A stretch of DNA of 64,000 bases from Dipteris shenzhenensis (taxonomy: Eukaryota > Polypodiophyta > Polypodiopsida > Gleicheniales), in NCBI GenBank assembly GCA_047967505.1, contig CM106540.1; one strand, 5' to 3'. The notes beneath the pieces were generated by a model, which did no database searches, was not told where the DNA came from, and saw only the letters and a list, made by a program, of their open reading frames with translations. The stretch's first letter is position 1. Every line of letters begins with the position of its first letter. This document shows, one piece after another, positions 41,691-53,389 of this stretch. The position numbers and the translations under genes were made by a program.

Positions 41691-42920
41691 TCTCTCTTTG
41701 TTACGCATCCCATTCGTGTTTTGGATCTCCAAGGCAGGCCACTTGAACTTTGTTCAACTTGTTCAAATTGAGGTAAAACAAAATTGTAATAAAGGCGAAA
41801 AACAATACAATGAAAAAAAGCACCTTTAGGAAAGGATAAACAAAATTATAATAAAAGCGGAAAACCATACAATGAAAAAAAGCACCTTTCTCGAGGAAAG
41901 GACAAGGCGTTATGACCCATGATTTCTCGAGGGTTTCACAAGTTTTGTTTCTACGTCCCAAAAAGAAAAGCACAATCCATATTTCCTCAAACATTTCTCA
42001 ATTGGCAGCTTGTTGCTAGGAATTCTTTCAAATAGGATCTTGTTCTTGTGGCTCCAGATTTGCCTCAACACCAAAGCTCTAGTTACGTGATTCAACACTT
42101 GATAAACCATGTCATTTTGGCCACCTTTGTCTGACCTCACTATGCATTCTGTTCCGTTTCTTTGTTATTTCTTCGTAGAGCTCACAAAATAAAGAGCACT
42201 CTCACTCCAAGTGCATGTGGGTTTCTCTTAATTTGTTACACAGAGGACAAGAGGGTGGTACTTGTGGATTCCATTTAGAGATTCTCGACCTCATCGACAG
42301 TTTGCCCACTAATACCCTCCATAAAATGAAATTCAATTTAAATGAGGTTGCTTTCCAGACTCTTCTAAGCCTTAGGTCCCTAGTGGTGATTCTATCTACT
42401 ACAGGGGCGTAGAGCCTCCATTGATTCTTGATAGCAAAGCAATGCTGCTTTCTTGGTTACCCTTGAAGTCTGGTAGAGTGAACTTGCTTTGTTGCTTTCT
42501 TGGTTTACCCTTGAAGTCTTGTAGAGCGAGCTTGGGAAATGCTTTCCCCCACCAGTCTTGAAACTTAAAGGCTTGCCCTAACCTTCATATTGAAGGATAA
42601 AATCTAACACTGGCCTTCAAAAGTAAGTAAATAGGGGTAAATACATATTTATATGAAAACTTGTTCAATTGTTGGCCTTCATTTGCAACCTGAATTTATG
42701 TTTAAAGGGCTTTGAAGCCCTTCCACTTGGCCGCAAACCATTGATTAGCAGACATCCATGCTGAGGGAATGACATTCCACTTGTCAACTAGAGCGCTCAA
42801 GTGTCGGGGGACTAGGGTGGCTGAAAACAAATCTTAGCTACCTGATCATAGATACTTCCAAAGCGGGAGTCAAATCCGCACATCCGACTTGTCGCAATCA
42901 ATCTTTCAGCTTATATTGGA
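41690..42920 (-). pseudogene. L1-type LINE 3' end with zf-RVT domain
   Basis: Reverse-strand frames carry the C-terminal region of a plant non-LTR retrotransposon ORF2. From about 42920, WNVIPSAWMSANQWFAAKWK is followed by a degenerate stretch. Then comes the zf-RVT module: LNFILWRVLVGKL, then WNPQVPPSCPLCNKLRE and THMHLE.ECSLF (about 42370-42180). The frame at 42140-41910 continues QIWSHKNKILFERIPSN, the usual tail 'W..RN...F'. Several stops and shifts are present, plus a 46-bp tandem duplication near 42440-42530. RT and endonuclease are missing, so this is a 5'-truncated, dead copy. Confidence 0.65.
41775..41898. repeat. 62-bp tandem duplication in the LINE tail
   Basis: 'aaacaaaatt(g/a)taataaa' followed by 'aca atgaaaaaaagcacctt' occurs from about 41777 and about 41839. 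It is A-rich on the forward strand. Confidence 0.7.
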
Positions 42921-43187
42921 AGATGGCAGAAATGCTTGAATTTCTGATGTTTTACCTAGAAGATGAGCACATATGACCTTCACGTCCTGGTTTTCACGTC
43001 CCCTTGGCACTTGATGTACATGAAGTCACATCAAATAGGATCTAGGGAATGGAAGTAGTAGCAATATCCAAATCATTATAGGAGAATGGCACCATTTAGA
43101 CACACACACACACACACAACTGGCCCTGAATGTGCAAAATTTAAAGTGACATGCACACACATTACGGTCTTTACCTTGGCTAGTCAT

Positions 43188-43226
<39 letters not shown>

Positions 43227-43739
43227 TAAAATAGGGAAAAAATACTTGCATCTTATTTGTGAACTTCTTCTTCACAAGTTTAAAAGCCTCCCATGTTTCT
43301 CCACATCCTCCAAGAAGTCATGATTTCATCATCATATAACTATGTTCATCAATTAATTGTTTTCATATTATAGCATCATCATTCTCTCTCCTTAAAGTGC
43401 GTGTACAATTGACAGGCAAAAAACCACTACTTCTTAGCTTTTACCCCATTGTTACCCAAAAAGACTTTTTGTTAAGGACCAAAGTGTCTAATCAATTAAT
43501 TGATGTTTTTTGAAGTTAGTAGACAAATAATAAAGGATAATTCATGATCACCTGCCTCGTTTTATGGCAAATAGTAAAGGATAATTGATAATCAAGTGCC
43601 TTGTTTTACAAAGTATGATCCAAAATGCATTGTATATTCTCATTTATGTCACTAGTATAAATGAAAAATCAACGGGCACAATTTGTCCTTCATGATAAAA
43701 ACTCTCCACCAACCCCTTTTCAACTATTTGAGACTCTTT
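42921..43739. other. Intergenic DNA with CA/CT microsatellites
   Basis: (CA)n runs at 43101-43117 and 43204-43226, the second preceded by (CT)n at 43191-43203. No coding domain. From about 43780 gypsy sequence begins on the reverse strand. Confidence 0.6.
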
Positions 43740-45520
43740 GGACAATTATCATGAAGTTGAATTCTTGTAGCAGAAGCATCCAACAAACAAGCCATCCTTG
43801 AATGACAATCTTATTGATAAGGTAAAGCAAGGCTTAATGATCCACATAGAGCACAATGGTTACCGAATAAATAATGCCTTAGTTTTTTCACACTAAATAC
43901 CATTCCCAAAGCTTCTTGCTCCGGTAGTGCTATAGTTTGACTCTATAGGTGCTAGCAATCTGCTAGCATAATATACTGGATAGTCCAACTAACCATCCAA
44001 CTGAGCCAAAATAATGCCTAAAGCATATCCAGAAGCATCCACATGTACATGGAAGATAACATCCCACTTTGGTTGCCTGAGAATTGGTGTAGCCATAGCT
44101 CATTTCTTCAAATCATTGAAAACTATAGTCAAATCAGCCTTCCATTCAAACTTAGCACTTTTTTCAAATCATTGAAAACTATAGTCAACTCATCTTTCCA
44201 TTCAAACTCAACTCAGCTTTCCATTCAAACTTAGCATTTTTCTTTGTCAATTCATACAAGGGCATTGTAATTCTGGAAAAATCTTTGATGAATCTATGAT
44301 AGAAAGTGATAAACCCTACAAAAGAACACAATTGAGTTAAGTTCTGAGGCTCATACATCTGTTGTATGGCTTTAATTTTACCTAGCTCAGTTTTGATGCC
44401 ATCCTTGGAAATAACATGGCTGATTCAAGGAGATGCCAGCATGTCTACATCTCAAAAAGGCCTTGTCCAAGTATCCAAGATGATCTATATCTGAGGAATA
44501 GATAGAGAAATTATCTAAATAAATGGCAGCAAAGTAATCTCAAAAAGTTTCAACGATAAACTTCTGGAAGATTGACAGGGCATTTCTCAATCCAAAAGCT
44601 TTGGTTGTATAAGCACCCCATTATATAATAAAGGCAGTCTTTGATTGATCTTCTAGAGCCACTGTCATTTGGTTATACCCACTATAGGCATCCGTAAATG
44701 AGTACATCTCATTCCTGCAACTTGATCCAAAATTCCATTAGTAAAAGATATAGGAAATAGATCAAGAACTGTCTAGGCATTCAACGTCTGGTAGTGCACA
44801 CAGACTCGAAGTTTGCCATTTTTCTTAGGCACAACCACAATAGGAAAGTGCCAATCACTACAATCAAGGACATATATGAACCCAACACATAGGAGTTGAT
44901 CCCACTTGACTTTGATAGGTTTGGCATTATTAGGATTCATTATGTACCTTTTTTGCCATATTGGTTTAGCATCTAGCACTAAAGGTATCTTGCGTTGACA
45001 CAACTCAAGAAAAACACCCCTTAAATCTATGTAACTCCATGCAAACACATCCTTGTATTTGAAAAATAAATCTCTTATCATTTTGAGTTGCTTGAAAGAA
45101 AGATTAGCACTCACCACTACACTAGCAGGGTGATCTTATGTTCTAAGTTTGTGTAGGCTCTAGAATCAATTGTTCAGTATCAAGTCAAGTGATAGCCAGT
45201 GGTATTTGTCTACAGCCACTTGAAAAATGTCTATCTCACCAATAGGTAGGATGTGCAATTCTATCAACCGGATACTCAATATTTTGAGGAAATGGATCTT
45301 TGACTTCCAAATTCTTGGGTCGACAACAACTTGAGATTTTCTGAGGGTTGGTTGGTATACAAACATTTTGATCATCGACCTTAAAAGTCATCTCTTCTAT
45401 ACTCCAATCATGGAGTACTTTTGCACTCTTCAACCAAGGTCTTCCCTATAGAATTGGATAGGCATGATATTCCATAGCAATCACAATGAAACTAATGATA
45501 TAATAGACTACATCTTGCAA
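43740..45520 (-). mobile_element. Ty3/gypsy protease-RT-RNase H fragment, broken
   Basis: From 45520 leftwards on the reverse strand: protease tail (QDVVYYIISFIVIAMEYHAY, PIL then a stop, GRPWLKSAKVLHDW) and a linker. RT follows at 45117-44773 (FFKYKDVFAWSYIDLRG, DAKPIWQKRYIMNP, FPIVVVPKKNGKLRVCVHYQ). A decayed palm leads to HVISKDGIKTE and FYHRFIKDFSRI (about 44430-44270), then NAKFEWKA with a ~61-bp tandem duplication, then RNase H (HVHVDASGYALGIILAQ, YYASRLLAP; 44060-43930). The catalytic Asp loop is not preserved. Its gag probably lies beyond the inserted copia remnant, at 49420-51100. Confidence 0.75.
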
Positions 45521-45911
45521 CATATGGGATTAAATCGACGCACATGCGGTTTCATACTCATTACATTTTTTGAAACCCTACCATCTTCGGATCAGTGTGA
45601 GCAGTCTTCAGTGGTATTGGCACATTGTATCAGTGGGCAAATTGTAGAGTACTCCACATTTGCACTTCACATTGCCACCATTGTAAAGCCTTTAATCAGG
45701 CTATTTTCTGGCATTTTTGCACATCATTTTGAGCCTTGTAAAGCCTCTTGGCTATTTTTGGCATCATTTGCCACAAGCGTTGTAATTTAGATTAGATTAT
45801 ATATTGTAGTTCTACCTTCATTGACAATTCAGATTTCACTTTCTCCATTCAGTGTTTTGTAGTTGATACAGATAGTGATTTCACAAACAGTTTGACTTCA
45901 TTTCTTGCACC

Positions 45912-46850
45912 ATGTGTACAACTAGCAACCTCAATCTGGAGGCATCTACTAAGCTAGACAACTCTAATTATGACACATGGAAATATCAAATGGAACCATT
46001 CTTGTACTTCAGGACAAATGGGAGTATGTCAATGGATTTACACCTACCATTGGATGATCCAGCTAGTGTAGTAGCTCTACTCCATCTGTTGTCACAGCAC
46101 GAGCACGGGATCTATAGTGGGATCTCTAGGTACACAAATAATTTCTGCACCTATATAGCAGATCCTGCCATTTCCCGAGCACAAGTAGAATGGGACAAGA
46201 AAGACAAGTATGCATATCATCTAATTAAGCAAAACGTGCAAGATGTCATGCTGGGACAGCTCAACACAGTCAAGACATCAAAAGAAGCATGGAATATGTT
46301 CGTAGCTCTCCAAGAACACTTCCAGGATTCTCACACTGAGAAGCCAAATCAACCAAAGTTTCTGCAACAATAGTGAAACCGGTCATGCTTACGTACTCAG
46401 GATCAAAGATTACAAAAATCAGAGACTATGAACCCCACAAAAATGGTTCAAGTCATCCTGAATGGACTAGGAGAGGGATACAAGAATCTAGTCTAGAATA
46501 TTACCATCCAACGACAAATTTTGACACTGGAAGAACTTCAGTCAATTTTACTAAGTGAAGAACTCAGGACGCAAGCCATTCATGCACGCAAAGGTCATTC
46601 CAATGATTAAACATTCACAGCTTCAGATAGAAGTAGAGGTAGATCATTCATCATCAGTAATAAAATCAGCATCAAAGTCAGAATCAACATTAGCATCATC
46701 CTCAATAACATTAGAATCAATAAAGAGGAAATCATTCCAACCGAGGAAGATTCCAAGGATGAGGGAATGCATCCACCAACATGTCAAACATTTAGTGTAA
46801 CTACTGTCATAAGTTTGGACACTATGAAAGAGATTGCCACTACAAATGAA
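45912..46850 (+). pseudogene. Copia gag with intact CCHC knuckle, frame broken
   Basis: The frame from 45912 (MCTTSNLNLEASTKLDNSNY, then DTWKYQMEPFLYFR) is the N-terminal UBN2-type gag core and runs to a stop at 46373. Similarity continues in other frames with RRGIQESSLEYY-like remnants. A perfect zinc knuckle CNYCHKFGHYERDC lies at 46796-46837. At least three frame changes occur between 46373 and 46850, so no full-length gag can be made. Confidence 0.65.
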
Positions 46851-46959
46851 CATGGGAATATGTTCCTTGCAAACAAGGAAATGCAGAAGACTGATATAGT
46901 GTATCTAGACACTAATTGTTGCAATTCAAAAGAGGATTTTAGCTATTAAGTCAACCAAG

Positions 46960-48150
46960 CAGATCAGGAACCTTGGTACATTAATAGTGGTGCATCATCT
47001 CATATGACAAAACATCACAAATGGTTCACAAAGATGAAACCATCAGAAGGCCATAAGAATGTCATCTACACGGTAGATAATACACCGAATCCAATTCAAT
47101 GGACAGACATTGTCCCTATGAACAATTTCACTGGTATGAAAGGATTGGTGAAAGATGTACTCTATGTTCCAAAGCTTAAGAAGAACCTCTTGTCAGTAGA
47201 TCTACCGATTCATCTTTGACAGAGATGAATGCCCTATCAGAGACAAATCCAGAGGATTTCAACTGGTAGGAAAAGCAGTCAAGGAAGGGCGCTTATTCAG
47301 AATGCTAGCCACAATACCATATTTACATGCTATGTTAGCTCAACCACAATAGATGCCACTATCCACAAAATGGCACAAGAGATATGGACATGTCAAATTC
47401 AAAAGCTTGATAGAGCTCAAGAATCAGAATATGGCAATTGGGATTCCTAAGCTACTTGCAAAGCATACTACTTTGACAAACAAAAGCGAACCAGAAGCAC
47501 CTCTCAAGCATGAGGCATTCTTGATTTGATACATACAAATGTATGGGGTTATGCCCAGACCTGTAGCATCAGTGGTTCACTTTACTACTTGACTTTCATC
47601 GATGACTATAGTAGATATTGTTGGGTCTACTTTCTGAAAGAGAAATCTGAAGTGTTTTCCAGAATTCAAAGCCATGGTAGAAAACCAGACTAGTAGAAAG
47701 ATCAAAGTTATGAGATAAGCCAGAGGAGGTCAATACATGTCTTCAGCATTCATGAACTTTTGCAAAATTCATGGCATTTGAAGACAATTCACATGTGCAG
47801 ATACTCCTCAGCAAAATGCAAGAGTTGAAATGAAGAATGGTACTTTAGCAGACAATGCTAGAGCAATGCTCAGTGAGAAGCATCTACCGAATTAGTATTG
47901 GGTAGAAGCAATAGCCATTGCAAACTACTTGCTTAATCAGCTTCCTATCGAAATGTATGACACCTTATGAAGCATTCACTGGACACAAGCTACGCATTGT
48001 GCATCTCCACATATTTGGTTGCATAGCATATGCCCACATACATGATGATCATCTCATCATAGGAAATTGGATGCGAAGTCACGTAAATGCATCATGGTTG
48101 GCTATAGTGAAGACAACAAAGCATACAAGTTGTATGATCCCATCAAAAGT
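46960..48150 (+). pseudogene. Copia protease and integrase, broken; catalytic Asp replaced
   Basis: The protease block reads EPWYINSGASSHMTKH: the catalytic Asp of D-S-G is Asn here (AAT at 46983-46985). VLYVPKLKKNLLSV follows. Gag-pre-integrase (KWHKRYGHV) and integrase blocks ([10 protein letters not shown]-like, GGQYMSS, TPQQNARVEMKNGT, ANYLLNQLP) are recognisable across several frames with many stops. The region ends with DAKSRKCIMVGYSEDNKAYK and LYDPIK at about 48148, where it joins RT directly. Confidence 0.65.
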
Positions 48151-49125
48151 CTCTACAGCTTAAAGCAAGCACCCAAAAGTTGGTACAACAGAATCGACGA
48201 GTATTTTTCTGATTTGGGATATATAAAATCCAATGCAGATCATACTCTCTACTATAAAGTTCAAGGGGAAGACATTACTATTGCACTTTTATACATAGAT
48301 GATCTTATTGTGACAGGAAGCAAGGATAGCTTCCTTAAAATTTTGAAACAAGACTTATCTGTGCAGAGTTTGACATGAAAGATCTTGGAATTATGCACTA
48401 TTGTCTTGGTATTGAGTTATGGAGAGATTTAGACAGCACCTTTATGAGTAAGTTAAAATATGTTGACAGTCTCCTAAAGAAGTTTCATATGGCAGATTGC
48501 AAGATTGTAGCCACTCCCATGGAATCGAGTTTGAAACTTACAAAAGATTCAGAAAAGCCTACAGTCAATGACAAGTACAACAGGCAGCTCATCGGATCTC
48601 TTATATATCTGACTATCACACGGCCATATATTTGTTATGTAGTAAGTTCACTTGCACAGTTTATGGCAAATCCAAAACAGTCTCACTAGAATGTAGCCAA
48701 AAGAGTCTTGAGATACATCAGAGGTACAAGACACTTTGGGATAGAATACAGAGGAAGTAATCCAAGGTTGCTATATCATGGTTTTCAACAAATAAACACA
48801 CTGTTTCTTTGTCTTCGACTGAAGCTGAATATAGGGCACTCACTATAGGTTCATGTGAGGCTATATGGCTTAGAAGACTATTGTTAGAAACATATTACAA
48901 CAATATACTTTGATAATCAATCGGCTCAAGCATTGGCCAAGAATCCAATATATCACTCTAAGACAAAGCACATTGATGTCAGAGAGCACTTCATCAAAGA
49001 AAGAGTGTTACTTGGTGACATCACACTGTAGCATTGTGATAGGAAAGAGAATGTTGCAGACATCTTTACCAAACCACTCGGTAAAGAGCTTTTCGAGAAA
49101 CACCGACAAGCTTTTGGTTTGACAT
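48150..49125 (+). pseudogene. Copia RT C-terminal half and RNase H, broken
   Basis: RT resumes at SLYSLKQAPKSWYNRIDEYF and keeps the catalytic loop as YIDDLIVTGS (about 48292-48321). The first half of RT, including the first catalytic Asp, is deleted between LYDPIK and SLYSLKQ, a loss of several hundred bases compared with a complete copia pol. After a shift at 48375 come MKDLGIMHYCLGIEL, SLIYLTITRPYI and, in further frames, SLSSTEAEYRALTIGSCEAI, FDNQSAQALAKNP and HSKTKHIDVREHFI (RNase H). Stops at several points. Confidence 0.7.
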
Positions 49126-49154
49126 AGAGGAAGGACATTCCCATTAAAGGGGTG

Positions 49155-49408
49155 TGATGGAATGTAATGTTCAGTCCTTCTTCGATTCCCCATAATCATC
49201 ATCTTGAGGGAAGGCCTAATTCATGATGTTGATCTTAAGGGAAGGTGTTGTGAGACCACGCTCAACATCATGTGATTACATGTGCATAGCACTAACACAT
49301 ATAGAGTGCTATAAAGGAAAGGGTTGGATGCCCTTACCCTAGCCGTAAACCTAAATGGGTTTGTATATATTCTACATTTTCAACTAAATTTAGTGTACAA
49401 CTAGTCAT
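49155..49408 (+). repeat. Copia 3' LTR (probable)
   Basis: It starts TGATGGAATGTAATG after AAAGGGGTG, a plausible polypurine tract that follows the RNase H end (FGLT, stop) by about 30 bp. It contains 'tataaaggaaagg' and 'ttgtatatattctac', possible promoter and polyadenylation parts. The right end is uncertain because there is no second LTR to compare. Confidence 0.55.
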
Positions 49409-49419
49409 TTGTGGCGTGC

Positions 49420-51110
49420 TCTCTAGCTATGCCCTCTCTCCTCATCTCCATTCTTCTACTCTCCCCTCTTCATATTTTGACAACTTTAAGTGTTTTGCCC
49501 AAATTAGACAATCAACAAAAACACTTCATTTTAGATGGAGCGGCCATCTCTGATTCTTCCCCTTGTGCTTCTGCTCAAGACGTGGTTTGCCACTCGGTGC
49601 TCGGTTATCCGTCGCCACTTGATTTGTTGATACTTGGTGATTTTTACCATTAAATCAACAATTTGACTCATCATGGCCAAATTTGGTACAACTATTACAA
49701 TACTTTGTCTTGCATTCCTCTTTCACATGTCCACCTTTGGAACATTTATTACACCACTTCTCATGGTTATCTGGCTTACCTCAAATGTCCAATTCTTTTC
49801 GGGCCTTCTTCACTTCAATTTTCAACTTTTCTTTCTTTGCTGGTGTCTCCTCGACATCACTATCAGTATCTTTCTTTTTACCTTGTTTTTGGAGCCTTTA
49901 CTCTTCTCCAAGGCAACATCTCGATTTAATAGTTCCTCATAGGTCCTAGTTGGGTTGACTATCTCTAGCTTGTGCAAATCTACCTAGCTACAACCCGGGA
50001 TTAGCCATGCTCGCATAGACTTGTCATCCAGAACCATACTCAATTGATTAATAAGATCTATCATCCTAATCATGAAGTCTTGGATAGATTCTCCCTTGTT
50101 CTGCTTTAGTTCACTAAGCTTTGTCCTCACATCTTTCTCATTGATCTCCTATAGGAACCTACACAAGAACGCTTTGGACATTGCATACCAATCGGAAATT
50201 GATTGAACCACCTTTAATTAGGGAGCATGGAAAATAATCCATATACTCCTTCATCTATTGTCGCATCATTGATATGATAGAGACATAAAATCCTTTGCGA
50301 GTGACTATAAGGATCTTCATCATCTTTGCCTTTAAAGTTTTGAAATTTTACCTTGATGATGGAGATAGACTTAAAAATTTTCTCCTCCAAAACCTGAGTA
50401 GTCAGGTCTTCCACTCAAAAGAACGGAGTCACTATCAGGTCATTTTACACTCTCTCTGACTCAGTTGGTACAATCTCCAGACCTTAGGGGTACAGCTTAA
50501 CATATGCCTATCAGCCGAGTAGTATTTCTATGTGTTGCAAGAGGAACTCAAGAAAATTGCCTTAGTTTGTCTTCATTTACCTCGGGTCTTTGGTGGTGCC
50601 TCTCTCATTAGAAGCACGCATGTCCTCCTGACAATGAGCTCTTTGTCCATCAGCCATAGCAAGTCATCTATCTTCACACCTTTCTTGATGCAATCCTTTT
50701 GGAATTATAGCCAAGTACTATCGGAGATGTTCTCATTGCTCTCTGAGTTGGTCTTTGCTTTCATTTTGATGCTCAACTGAGGAGATGGCCATCCACTCGA
50801 TATCCAAACTCTCTATGGATGAGTTTTCGGACCCCATTTGCCATGATAGACCTTCATCCACACTAGAGTTCTAGGTCACCTTATCCCAACACCATCATTC
50901 CGACTTGGTGCTGCATAATAGTCAACCTCCACCCCTGGGGTACCATAGCCAAGTCTCTCTCCTTGCGCTTCTTGCTCTATGGGACAGTTGCTTTTGCCAT
51001 CCTCCTTCGGGCATTGAACTCTAGTTTCGAATTGCTCCACTTCTCATAGTCGGGGATGTAGCCAATGCCTCTAGCTGAGATACTCTTCACGTCTGGCCGT
51101 GTATCTTCCT
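49420..51110 (-). pseudogene. Ty3/gypsy gag with two zinc knuckles, broken
   Basis: On the reverse strand from about 51000: GSENSSIESLDIEW, then VKFQNFKGKDDEDPYSHSQR and LYHINDATIDEGVYGLFSML (frame 50414-50214). A retrotransposon-gag domain follows in pieces (SKAFLCRFL, GESIQDFMIRMIDLINQLS). Two adjacent CCHC knuckles then occur: CNKCSKGGHVKEEC at 49753-49712 and CNSCTKFGHDESNC at 49699-49658. Both keep every metal ligand. Stops split the frame. It matches the gag at 60825-61896 and is very probably the 5' part of the gypsy element whose pol is at 43740-45520. Confidence 0.7.
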
Positions 51111-51401
51111 CGTCTTTTTAAGCATGTGTTAGCCATTTCTTAAGGCAAAAAGTAGTTGAATAGCAATCCGAGTACTTTTTGTATTCCACACACTAGTCTT
51201 TAAGCACACTACCGATCAATGCCATTCTTCCGGAGTTACTTGAATAAATTTTCTATAGTAGCCCATGATTCCCAACAACTGTTTTACTTCGTCACTGGTT
51301 AATAAGAACTCTTCTCATTCTACCCTAACTCTAAGCTTACCAACTTAGTTCTCTAAATCTCCTATTTTGATAGCTCATCAACTCAAAATTCACTTTACCC
51401 T

Positions 51402-51420
51402 TCCCCAATAGGATTGCCAA
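51402..51420 (-). other. Possible gypsy primer-binding site
   Basis: On the reverse strand, CAACA is followed by TTT and TGGCAATCCTATTGGGGAA. The layout and the GGGGAAGG tail resemble the tRNA-Asp-primed site of some plant gypsy lineages (TGGCGCCG...GGGGA), but the central bases differ. It lies about 400 bp upstream of the first gag-like residues. Confidence 0.35.
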
Positions 51421-51422
51421 AA

Positions 51423-52250
<828 letters not shown>

Positions 52251-52254
52251 TATG

Positions 52255-53389
52255 TTTCACGAAATGTGTAGTTGGTTCTCACAATGCCACATCCATGATA
52301 GGATATTACAAAACTTTGAGGATGAAAAGTGACACAACAAGGAGAAGAAGAGGACCTTAATAGTGTGGGATGTAAAGCCATGAAGAAAAGGAAGATTGCA
52401 AATGTTGTCTTCAAATATTATAACATGTTGGCTACTGGTTTGGATCATACCTATAAGAAGGACCTTTTTTATCTTCTTTTAAGTCATCCACAAGTGAAGG
52501 ACCTTCACAGCAATCCCAAGAAGGACTTTGAAACCCAATTAGCACTCATTCTAGTTTTTATGATTAATTGTAAATGGCCAAGGTTCCAAAACTTGACAAC
52601 ACTTGTTTCTAAAAAGTAGTAGATTAATGATGTTAAAGAATGGTAGAAATGAAAGTGAAATTGATGTTTTTGTAGCCTCAAGAATCCTCGATGTCCACAA
52701 GAGAAATTTATATGCAGCTAGAGGTAATTTGCAAAATTTATTTCCTTTGTAGTCTTGCATAAGCCACCAACAAAATGATGTGATTAGCAAGGAGTTTCAA
52801 GATATTGTTGTTGCATTTTGTATTGAGCAGACTTAAGCTTCACCTAACAAAAAGGGTTTATGTAGGTTGTAAATCGATAGGAAAACATACAAGGTATATT
52901 ATGTATATCTTTTGGATGAGTCTCAAGTATAGTTAGCATTTGGACCTGCTTTGTTGCAAATTATATCATTGATCTACCATGTCATATACATAGTTTTCAT
53001 TGGTCAAGTGGACCATCTTTTGTGCTAAATAGCACCTTTAACTTAGCACCTAATGAGGTGCTAACAAGTGCTAGATAGCATGATGAAGTTAGCAACTAGC
53101 ACGCTTCACATACCACTATTCATGGTCCCACCACATAACTCCTCCCCTCCTTTTTCAATTCAAAATTTCCTTTGCTCCCCTGAGTTTCCCCTTTTTTGAA
53201 TTCTCCCATGTTCCTTCCTCTTTTCAATTCAACTACACTCTCCTGCTCCTATGTGTTTCCCTGTCTTCCACTCTCTTGCTTCCCTGTGTTCCTTGCATTT
53301 TTAAATTCAACTCCACTCTCCTGTGTTTTTCTTTCTTCTCAGCTTGACAACAAATTCCAAAGAATGGAAAAGAGCAGTTTACAAGACTC
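52255..53389. other. Unrecognised region with one 96-codon open frame
   Basis: The forward frame 52329-52619 (MTQQGEEEDLNSVGCKAMKK, then KYYNMLATGLDHTYKKDLFY) has ordinary protein composition but no motif I can name. The rest, to 53389, shows no clear gene. Pyrimidine-rich sequence with repeated 'ttcaattcaactccactctcctg' words lies at about 53150-53340. The frame may belong to the decayed coding region that follows. Confidence 0.3.

Larger units (their letters stand above)
45522..49408 (+). mobile_element. Ty1/copia remnant with 3' LTR, inserted in a gypsy element
   Basis: Forward-strand copia of a different lineage from the 29-35 kb element. In order: gag (45912), zinc knuckle (46796-46837), protease (about 46965), gag-pre-integrase, integrase, a large deletion, RT C-terminal half, RNase H (to 49125), polypurine-like AAAGGGG and an LTR starting near 49155. 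No 5' LTR is found. It is bounded by reverse-strand gypsy sequence on both sides. The left boundary (45522) is set by the end of gypsy protease similarity and is approximate. Confidence 0.7.

Noticed and set aside
46644-46853. 69-codon reverse frame rich in Asp
   Set aside because: Antisense of the copia gag region that contains the zinc knuckle.
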